Source: Planctomycetota bacterium
GTDB lineage: Bacteria; Planctomycetota; Planctomycetia; Pirellulales; Pirellulaceae
Direction of reading: 5' to 3'
Length of the DNA stretch: 10,394 nucleotides
Assembly (NCBI GenBank): GCA_024277285.1
Contig: JAJRVM010000303.1
Coordinates: 1-10,394 of the forward strand
Shown here piece after piece: positions 1 through 5,288 of this stretch; position 1 is the first letter of the stretch; every line of letters begins with the position of its first letter. The notes beneath the pieces are model-generated. The model had not been told where the DNA came from and ran no database searches. It saw only the letters and a program-made list of their open reading frames with translations. A program made the translations under genes and the position numbers.

Positions 1-345
1 CGACCTGGCAAGCCCATGCAGCCAATTGCACCCGGTGGTGGCGGAGCGCTGCGGCCCGGAAAACCGAGTAAGCCCGGCAAGCCGACTCAACCCATTGCAC
101 CAGGTACCGGCCTGCGGCCAGGCAAACCCAGCAAACCGAGCAAGCCATCGCGACCCGGCGGCGGCGGTCTACGACCTGGCAAGCCCATGCAGCCAATTGC
201 ACCCGGTGGTGGCGGCGCGCTGCGGCCCGGAAAACCGAGTAAGCCCGGCAAGCCGACTCAACCCATTGCACCAGGTACCGGCCTGCGCCCCGGCAAACCC
301 AGCAAACCGAGCAAGCCATCGCGACCCGGTAGCGGTGGTGGGATG
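1..345 (+). repeat. Tandem 171-bp coding repeat (two near-identical copies)
   Basis: Bases 1-171 (57 codons) are repeated at 172-345. By eye, the first roughly 155 bases differ at only about three positions (near 45, and in the two codons near 114-120). The second copy ends with one extra codon (SGGGM instead of GGGL). Both are in frame. Near-identity at silent as well as coding positions indicates a recent duplication. More copies may lie upstream, because the window opens exactly on a unit boundary. Confidence 0.9.
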
Positions 346-2097
346 CGACCCGGCAGACCAACCCAACCGATCGCGCCCGGTGGTGACGGCGGCCTACGTC
401 CTGGCAAGCCCGGCAAACCGAGCAAGCCATCGCGTCCCGGCAGCGGCGGTGGGATGCGACCCGGCAGACCAACCCAACCGATCGCGCCCGGTGGTGACGG
501 CGGTTTTCGACCCGGCAGACCGGGGAAACCTGCCAAGCCATCGCGTCCTGGTGGCGGTTACCGTCCCGACCGTCCTGGTCAAGGCGGTGGTGGCTATCGA
601 CCAGGCCGACCCAATCGGCCCGGCGACCGCTGGCCCGATGGCGACAACGGCTATCGACCGGGCCGACCCAACCGGCCCGGCGACCGTTGGCCCGGCGACG
701 GATGGGGCGGTGGCAGTGGTGGCGGATGGGGTGGCGGCATGAACCCGCATCCCGGTCGCCCTGGCAGGGGCAACGACTGGTCGAATCGCCAGAACTGGGG
801 CAACCGCTGGCAAATCGGCGACAACTATTACATGAACAATTTCGTCACCAACATCAACAACAACTTCACTCATATCCAGAACAACTACAACGTTTTCAAC
901 CGGCGTGGCTGGAACCACTTCGCGAATTCGTGGGGCTACAACAGTTACTGGAGCCGCATGCACTATGCGCGTCCCTATTACGGCGACTGGTACCATGGCA
1001 GTTGGCATGGCAACTACGGCAGTGCGTGGGGATATTCCGCCGCCAGTCTAGCAACCAGCGCGCTCGTCTCGACCTGGGCGATGGGACCGACCGTTTATAA
1101 TTCAGGCTACTACAGCTACTCGAACCCATACGCGACAGAACCGTTGGTGATCCAGGTGGACAGCAGTCCGCAAGTCGTGATCGATTACCAGCAACCGTTG
1201 CAAGTCGAGTTGCCGCCGGTGCAAGTGCCACAAGCGGACGTATCTCAACCTGACGCGTCTGCGGCTCAGCCGGAGATGATACCCGCGCCGCCCATCAGCG
1301 AAGACGCCGCGGCGTTGCTCGACCAAGCGCGTCAATTTTTTGCCGCGGGCGACTATCCGCAAACACTGAACCAGATCAACAAGATCCTGGCAACCAGCCC
1401 CAACGACCCGGTTGTCCACCAATTCCGCGCGCTCGTCCTGTTTGCCAAAGGTGATTATCGCCAAGCCACAGCGGCGCTCTATTCCGTCTTGTCGGTCGGT
1501 CCTCCCTGGGATTGGACGACGATGAGCGGTCTTTATGCCGACACCGATACGTACTCACGCCAGTATCACGAGCTGGAGAGTTTTTCGCAACAGAATCCCC
1601 AAGCGGCGTACGCTCATTTCCTGTTGGGCTACCACTATATGATTTGTGGCTACAACGACGATGCGATTGCCGAGTTCAAACGGACGATCGAATTGGAACC
1701 ATCCGACGAATTAGCCTCGAACCTCGTGAAGATGCTGGGCGGTACATTGGATGACGCGGCGGCGCCCGAGGCCGCGGTCGAACCCGAGGAGACCGAGATC
1801 GTCGAGGTTGCTCCCGAATCCCTCTTCGGCTCCTGGACCGGAAAACGGGGCAAGGGCCCGCAGATCGATCTGATGCTGAATAAGGATGGCAAGTTCAAAT
1901 GGACCGTCAGCCAAGGCACATCGCCCACCGTGTTGCAAGGCGAATTCAGCCTGGGTGGTGATAAGCTGGTGCTGCAACCCGACGAAGGCTCGCCCATGAT
2001 AGGCACCATCAGTGACGCGACCGATGGCAGCTTCAATTTCCGGATCGCCGGCGCACCGCCCGGTGACACGGGGTTGCAGTTCGCCAAGAAGAAATAA
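1..2097 (+). CDS. Pro/Gly-rich tandem-repeat TPR protein, 5' partial
   Basis: The frame is already open at base 1, so the true start lies before the window; 698 codons are visible, ending in TAA. Visible residues 1 to about 180 are tandem Pro/Gly/Lys/Arg repeats built on RPGKPSKP and QPIAPGG. Residues about 193-260 are Arg/Trp/Gly-rich, with a 19-residue repeat containing YRPGRPNRPGDRWP. Residues about 260-360 are rich in Asn, Tyr and Trp. A Pro/Gln-rich linker follows. Residues 433-581 form TPR-like helical repeats (AGDYPQTLNQINKIL; KGDYRQATAALYSVLSVGP; YNDDAIAEFKRTIELEPSD). Residues about 607-698 are a compact C-terminal beta-type domain beginning LFGSWTGKRG. I associate this architecture with planctomycete proteins of unknown function. 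The composition suggests an exported or cell-surface scaffold, but any signal peptide is outside the window. TPRs bind protein partners; no enzyme motif is visible. No biochemical role can be assigned. Confidence 0.85.
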   Translation, partial: RPGKPMQPIAPGGGGALRPGKPSKPGKPTQPIAPGTGLRPGKPSKPSKPSRPGGGGLRPGKPMQPIAPGGGGALRPGKPSKPGKPTQPIAPGTGLRPGKPSKPSKPSRPGSGGGMRPGRPTQPIAPGGDGGLRPGKPGKPSKPSRPGSGGGMRPGRPTQPIAPGGDGGFRPGRPGKPAKPSRPGGGYRPDRPGQGGGGYRPGRPNRPGDRWPDGDNGYRPGRPNRPGDRWPGDGWGGGSGGGWGGGMNPHPGRPGRGNDWSNRQNWGNRWQIGDNYYMNNFVTNINNNFTHIQNNYNVFNRRGWNHFANSWGYNSYWSRMHYARPYYGDWYHGSWHGNYGSAWGYSAASLATSALVSTWAMGPTVYNSGYYSYSNPYATEPLVIQVDSSPQVVIDYQQPLQVELPPVQVPQADVSQPDASAAQPEMIPAPPISEDAAALLDQARQFFAAGDYPQTLNQINKILATSPNDPVVHQFRALVLFAKGDYRQATAALYSVLSVGPPWDWTTMSGLYADTDTYSRQYHELESFSQQNPQAAYAHFLLGYHYMICGYNDDAIAEFKRTIELEPSDELASNLVKMLGGTLDDAAAPEAAVEPEETEIVEVAPESLFGSWTGKRGKGPQIDLMLNKDGKFKWTVSQGTSPTVLQGEFSLGGDKLVLQPDEGSPMIGTISDATDGSFNFRIAGAPPGDTGLQFAKKK
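346..567 (+). repeat. Second tandem repeat, 111-bp unit
   Basis: A 37-codon unit (RPGRPTQPIAPGGDGG then a KP/SRPG tail) runs 346-456 and begins again at 457. The first 47 bases of the two copies are identical, after which the second copy diverges (Phe for Leu, KPAKPSRPGGGY). It is a shortened derivative of the 171-bp repeat upstream, lacking the middle QPIAPGTG block. The reading frame is kept. Confidence 0.8.
592..705 (+). repeat. 57-bp in-frame tandem repeat (GYRPGRPNRPGDRWP)
   Basis: Two 19-codon units start with Gly-Tyr-Arg at 592 and 649. Both encode GYRPGRPNRPGDRWP followed by Asp/Gly-rich residues. They differ mostly at third positions and at their ends (PDGDN versus PGDGW), so this duplication looks older than the one at 1-345. 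Confidence 0.75.
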
Positions 2098-2116
2098 CAC
2101 CGCCACGACCAGACTT

Positions 2117-2159
2117 CCGCCGGGCTCGTCCCGGCCAGAGCCACAATCGGTCAGCTACC
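2117..2159 (+). repeat. Hairpin repeat element, copy A
   Basis: A perfect 6-bp stem (GCCGGG 2119-2124, CCCGGC 2130-2135) encloses a CTCGT loop. It is followed after 13 bases by GGTCAGCTACC (2149-2159). The same 43-base layout occurs at 9539-9581; by hand count 34 of 43 positions match. It lies between convergent genes and overlaps the stop codon of the minus-strand nucleotidyltransferase (TCA at 2151-2153). There is no T tract, so a classical intrinsic terminator is not shown, although the hairpin could end or protect transcripts on either strand. Confidence 0.75.
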
Positions 2160-2954
2160 GAGCCGCAAACGCACCAGCAGTTCGTTCAGTCCCTCCCATG
2201 CGCTGGGACGCTCGGGGAGCGAAGATTGCTCGGCCGCTGTTTCCAGCTCGGCAACTAACCGTGCATACTCGCGCTCATGCAATGCCATATCCGCCTCATC
2301 AAGCGTTCCTTTCTCGGGGCCTGAGAGTTTTCTGGCAATCAGGTCGTCAATGTACGGCAGCCTGGCTGCCTCGTTCAACTGCACCAGGTTCGCTTCGACT
2401 TCGCCGGTGCGCATCAGGTGAATCCCCGTCAGCAGCACGCGATAGACGTACAGCAACGGCTTGACCTTCGGTCGGCCGTCGCCGGTCAGCAGCGGCTTGC
2501 GAAACAGCTTCCACTGAGTCGCCGCAAAGCCCAGGTAGTGGTGCGCATGGTGTCGGGTGATGCAGTCTTTTGCAATCGCCTTCAGTTCATCGTGCTCTGG
2601 CGTTGTCTGCACCACCAGCGGCGAAAGCAGTTGCTCTAACACATAGCCATTTTTCTTCAGCATCAACCCAAAGAACTTCTTCGCATCGTGCGTGACTAGG
2701 TCGATCTCCATACCGTCATGCACACCATCTTTCGAGATCGTTTCCGCACGGTGTCCGTCACGACGGTCGAGGCCGACGATTTGCCTTAACGGCAACAGGT
2801 GCACGCCACGCAGGTCGAAGTCGGAATCGGCCGACGGAAAGCCATACAGGTGCGCCCCGCTGATCGTCGCGAAGACGAGCGGATAGGGATGCGCGTCGAC
2901 TTGTCGCCGGAGCTTGGCATAGTCGATGATTTGGGCGTTCGTTTGATCGTTCAT
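2151..2954 (-). CDS. RlaP/YcgL-like nucleotidyltransferase (second of pair)
   Basis: The start at 2954 gives 267 residues. It is preferred over an ATG at 2981 because GAGGAG lies 8 bases upstream and the ATG overlaps the TGA of the preceding frame (ATGA, 2951-2954). The DNA-polymerase-beta-type nucleotidyltransferase core is clear: GAHLYGFPSADSDFDLRG at residues 33-50, with likely metal ligands Asp45 and Asp47, and EIDL at 83-86 offering a third acid at Asp85. The usual Gly-Ser of the GS motif is Gly-Ala here. A helical region follows (KKNGYVLEQLLSP; KPLLYVYRVLLTGIHL). These features fit the RlaP/COG3541 group, predicted RNA-end nucleotidyltransferases. The substrate is unknown and no RNA ligase lies nearby. 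The gene appears translationally coupled to the frame upstream. The family call is fairly sure; the role is inferred. Confidence 0.85.
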   Translation of the reverse strand: MNDQTNAQIIDYAKLRRQVDAHPYPLVFATISGAHLYGFPSADSDFDLRGVHLLPLRQIVGLDRRDGHRAETISKDGVHDGMEIDLVTHDAKKFFGLMLKKNGYVLEQLLSPLVVQTTPEHDELKAIAKDCITRHHAHHYLGFAATQWKLFRKPLLTGDGRPKVKPLLYVYRVLLTGIHLMRTGEVEANLVQLNEAARLPYIDDLIARKLSGPEKGTLDEADMALHEREYARLVAELETAAEQSSLPERPSAWEGLNELLVRLRLGS

Positions 2955-3238
2955 GGCAGTTGCTCCTCGGTCGCTAGACATCGTGCCTTGATCAGAAACG
3001 CGTTCGCACGTTCGTAGTCGGGCCGCTCTGGCAGGTCGGTTTCTGCTAACGCCTGGTCAAACTCTTCATGTAACCGAAGCCGCCACGCTTCGACGTCCGT
3101 CCACGGCATTTCATCTCGCCGAATGGCAAACAATTGATCCCGGTATTGGCCGACATCGACCGCGACGAACCCTTCGCGCAGCACATGGATCCCCGAAAGG
3201 AGCAATCGAATCAAGTGCATCACATGTTTGGGCTTCAC
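2951..3238 (-). pseudogene. C-terminal remainder of the interrupted nucleotidyltransferase
   Basis: These 95 codons continue, in the same frame, the nucleotidyltransferase cut by the TAG at 3245-3247. The sequence KPKHVMHLIRLLLSGIHVLREGF matches the C-terminal helical region expected for this family and parallels KPLLYVYRVLLTGIHLMRTGEV in the downstream paralogue. PERPDYERANAFLIKAR near the end likewise parallels PERPSAWEGLNELLVRLR there. It could be translated only by readthrough or by reinitiation, for example at GTG 3236-3238 or ATG 3218-3220. An AGGG sits very close to the GTG, but this is a weak signal. Its stop overlaps the next start by ATGA, so loss of translation here could also reduce the next gene. 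Confidence 0.75.
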
Positions 3239-3244
3239 CTTACC

Positions 3245-3916
3245 CTAGTTGCGCAGATCGGCTTGCATCCGCTTGAATTGCGACATCACATAACCGTTGT
3301 AGGTCTGATACACCAATCGGGAAAGAAACGCGTCGCGCATGTCCAGCAGTTCCTGGGCAAGCGGCGTAGCGTGCTCGACCAGCGGCGTGTAAAGACACTC
3401 CAGAATGTTCGGATTGCCCTTGAGTGCCATCACCAGGAATTTGCGCAGCTCCCAATAGACCTCTTGGGTCGCGTCATTTTCCAACTGCTCGGGCACGCCA
3501 AAAAGCGACCATTGCAAGTCGGCCGGCGGCACGTAAATGCCACGCCGATCGGTATCAGACTGCTCGGTGTCGAGTCCGAATGCGCGTGAGCCGACGACAC
3601 AGCGATAAATGACTCGATCGAACAGACCATGCCTGGACAAAACTTGGTCCGAATGGTCGGCAGCCGCTTGTTGGTCCGGCACTTCCTTGTATTGAGCCAA
3701 CAACATGAGGTTGTCGTGATGCAGCGCGGCCTCGAACCCATCGACAAACCGAACACGGTACGCGTGTTGGCGATCGCGTGGCGAGCGGACGATAACTCCC
3801 ACCGCCCCCGCAGGATGCACCGCCTGGCCGTTTGCCCCTTGCACTTGCTTGAGTGCAACGACCTGAGTGCCCACGGAGTAGATGAGGTTCGGACTATTGT
3901 GAACACGGTTATTCAT
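3245..3916 (-). CDS. RlaP-like nucleotidyltransferase, N-terminal part ended by TAG
   Basis: This frame encodes 223 residues from the ATG at 3914-3916. Residues about 13-78 form a small, probably beta-barrel (SH3/KOW-like) module around VHPAGAVGVIVRSP and YRVRFVDGFEAAL. The nucleotidyltransferase core follows: VVGSRAFGLDTEQSDTDRRG at 107-126, with Gly-Ser and likely metal ligands Asp121 and Asp123, then YWELRKFLVMALKGNPNILECLYTP. The frame ends at a TAG (3245-3247) right after KRMQADLRN. The family's C-terminal helices continue in the same frame just downstream (GKVKPKHVMHLIRLLLSG), so one substitution, for example CAG to TAG, would explain the break. The intact protein would be about 321 residues. 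The Shine-Dalgarno match is weak. It may be a pseudogene, a split protein, a readthrough product or a sequencing error. Confidence 0.8.
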   Translation of the reverse strand: MNNRVHNSPNLIYSVGTQVVALKQVQGANGQAVHPAGAVGVIVRSPRDRQHAYRVRFVDGFEAALHHDNLMLLAQYKEVPDQQAAADHSDQVLSRHGLFDRVIYRCVVGSRAFGLDTEQSDTDRRGIYVPPADLQWSLFGVPEQLENDATQEVYWELRKFLVMALKGNPNILECLYTPLVEHATPLAQELLDMRDAFLSRLVYQTYNGYVMSQFKRMQADLRN

Positions 3917-4287
3917 GTGCGGCCATTCTCATTACGTTCAATTACCGCCATCTGCGGTGGCGTCCACTCCCCCACATCACGTCAACATTCGCTCCATCCC
4001 GCAGCAGGTTCGCCATTCTATCACATCTCGCCTCACGCAAGTTGGAATAGCCAGGAACCTCGCGAATGGAGCCAGTGTTTTTCCATTCCCTTGCACTGGG
4101 ATGCTGAACAAAGCAACACGAGCAGCTACTCTCTCCTGGTTCATTGCCGAACTCAGCGCACCGCCATAAAATGAAAGCATTCCCCGATCGGCGACGCGAG
4201 TCAGTTCGCTCTGAACGTTTGCCGACGCTGTGTTTCTCAACGCTCAACTCTCAACTGGCAGGCGAAGCCCGCATCAGGAAAGCAGCT
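3917..4287. other. Divergent intergenic region
   Basis: This 371-base gap separates the minus-strand nucleotidyltransferase pair from the plus-strand archaemetzincin-like gene and must hold promoters for both. The plus-strand promoter candidate is annotated separately. Weak inverted repeats are visible: CGCCA 3946-3950 with TGGCG 3958-3962, and CCAGTG 4072-4077 with CACTGG 4094-4099 (16-base loop). Open frames here, such as minus-strand 3942-4247, lack recognisable domains and are probably chance. Confidence 0.5.
4144..4172 (+). promoter_or_regulatory. Candidate sigma70-type promoter
   Basis: TTGCCG (4144-4149, four of six matches to TTGACA) lies exactly 17 bases before TAAAAT (4167-4172, five of six matches to TATAAT). 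Transcription would start near 4179 and leave a leader of about 109 bases before the ATG at 4288. This is a motif match only. Confidence 0.4.
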
Positions 4288-4803
4288 ATGATTGATCGCT
4301 GGATGTTAACCGGAACGGTCGCCCTGCTGATCACCGGGGTCGGGGCCACCGAGGCAGCTAATCAATCGAAGCAAGTCCGGCGTACTCAGGCGGTGATGGC
4401 CAGGATCAAACCGCTACACCGCAAGTTTGGCAAGCCGCGGCCGGGCGATTGGATCCTGTCGCACCCTGAACCGGGCCAGACGTTTGCGCAGTACTTGCGA
4501 CGCGACCCGGTCACACCCAACGGTTCGCGGCGCGTGATTTACGTCCAGCCGCTGGGCGATTTCACGCCGAAACAGCGCGAGATCGTGACGTTATCCGCCG
4601 AGTACCTGGGGCTCTATTTCAACCGACCGGTGAGGATCCTGGACGACATCTCGCTTGCGGTGATCCCGGCCCATGCCCGACGCAAACACCCGCAGTGGGG
4701 CATGGACCAGATCCTGACAACGTATGTGCTGCGCGACGTGCTCAAGCCGAAGCTGCCACACAATGCGGCAGCGTTGATCGCCTTTACCGCCTCGGACCTC
4801 TGA
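4288..4803 (+). pseudogene. Truncated archaemetzincin-like protein (M54), catalytic half missing
   Basis: The frame is open from 4144. I choose the ATG at 4288 because AGGAA precedes it by about 7 bases and a signal peptide then begins (MIDRW, a hydrophobic segment MLTGTVALLITGVGA, possible cleavage after TEA), giving 171 residues. The body resembles the N-terminal half of bacterial archaemetzincins: GDWILSHPEPGQTFAQYL, VIYVQPLGDFTPKQREIV, LGLYFNRPVRILDD, QILTTYVLRDVL and IAFTASDL. In the family this point is normally followed by a Trp-Pro-Gly segment and later by the zinc site HExxHxxGxxHC with further cysteines. Here TGA follows Leu directly, and none of the three downstream frames restores the missing part. 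The product cannot bind catalytic zinc in the family manner, so it is probably a pseudogene, or a non-catalytic exported remnant. Confidence 0.75.
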
Positions 4804-4833
4804 GTCTTTCCGCCACACTCGTGTTCCCCTCTT

Positions 4834-4850
4834 TGCCTGCTCGTCAGGCA
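4834..4850 (+). repeat. Hairpin element, pentaloop CTCGT, alternative stem
   Basis: TGCCTG (4834-4839) pairs with CAGGCA (4845-4850) around a CTCGT loop. The loop is identical to that of the hairpin at 2119-2135, although the stem sequence is completely different. It sits 31 bases after the stop of the truncated archaemetzincin frame. Confidence 0.65.
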
Positions 4851-4881
4851 GGAGGACCAGTTTGACAAGTCTGGAAGAAAA

Positions 4882-4895
4882 GCCCCGACAGGGGC
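4882..4895 (+). repeat. Short hairpin, 5-bp stem
   Basis: GCCCC (4882-4886) pairs with GGGGC (4891-4895) around the tetraloop GACA. It is one of four small hairpins in this gap. No T tract follows. Confidence 0.5.
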
Positions 4896-4954
4896 GCGCT
4901 ATGATAGCCCCAGGGAATGACACCCACGCACTCGCCAGGTTCACCTAGGCCTCC

Positions 4955-4972
4955 GCCCGCCTTGGGGCGGGC
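4955..4972 (+). repeat. GC-rich hairpin, 7-bp stem
   Basis: GCCCGCC (4955-4961) pairs perfectly with GGCGGGC (4966-4972) around TTGG. It is followed shortly by AT-richer sequence but not by a T run, so terminator activity is possible and not shown. Confidence 0.55.
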
Positions 4973-4995
4973 TCCGACTTAGCCTATTTTAGCGC

Positions 4996-5010
4996 CGGCC
5001 CTTCAGGCCG
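4996..5010 (+). repeat. Hairpin, pentaloop CTTCA
   Basis: CGGCC (4996-5000) pairs with GGCCG (5006-5010) around CTTCA. The pentaloop also starts with CT, like the CTCGT and CTTGT hairpins elsewhere in the window, but is otherwise different. It may belong to a separate repeat family. Confidence 0.45.
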
Positions 5011-5288
5011 AAGCCAATGAAAAAAGCATCACAACAAGACGAGCACCAACGACTCAAGAGAATCACCACGCCAGGCTCGGGGCCGGGTTCTCAGGTTCGA
5101 TCGCAAGTTGACGAGAGCGTTACAATCACCTCCTTCTCATACTGCTCGCGATGATTCTGGCACCTTAGAATAGACGCTGGCAGTTCGTAGTGAAAGTTGC
5201 TATGGTTGTACGCTGGAGGTTGCCAGTGGTCCGGCAACTTGACAGCACCCTGAGACTTGGAAACGTTTTTCTTGAACGGAGTCACTCC

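Larger units (their letters stand above)
4804..5288. other. Intergenic region with a cluster of short hairpins
   Basis: These 485 bases carry no convincing gene. Four short hairpins lie within about 180 bases at its left end: 4834-4850, 4882-4895, 4955-4972 and 4996-5010. The right part should contain the helicase promoter. A TAGAAT at 5166-5171 resembles a -10 box but lacks a good -35 at the right distance. TTGACA at 5239-5244 lacks a good -10. A GGAG at 5278-5281 is the likely ribosome-binding site for the ATG at 5289. Confidence 0.6.

Noticed and set aside
1..567. Regular repeats considered as a CRISPR array
   Set aside because: Units are contiguous, in frame and coding, with no unique spacers of constant length.
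394..1008. Long minus-strand open frame opposite the TPR protein
   Set aside because: It is antisense to the Pro/Gly-rich repeat region and its Val/Ala/Arg/Thr-rich product has no domain; GC-rich codon structure explains it.
2151..3916. Nucleotidyltransferase pair considered as a MNT/HEPN toxin-antitoxin system
   Set aside because: Both proteins are larger than minimal MNT antitoxins and no HEPN-type Rx4-6H partner is seen.
3942..4247. Minus-strand frame of 101 residues in the divergent gap
   Set aside because: It has an Arg/Ser-rich product with no family resemblance, and lies where promoters for both flanking genes are needed.
4144..4287. Extension of the archaemetzincin-like frame to the ATG at 4144
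   Set aside because: The extra 48 residues are Arg/Ser-rich without homology and would bury the signal peptide; the candidate promoter also lies there.
5108..5126. TTGACG and TACAAT as a helicase promoter
   Set aside because: The two boxes are only 7 bases apart, far short of the usual 16-18.
5190..5288. N-terminal extension of the helicase to the ATG at 5190
   Set aside because: The extension lacks a ribosome-binding site and conserved look, while the ATG at 5289 has GGAG at good spacing.
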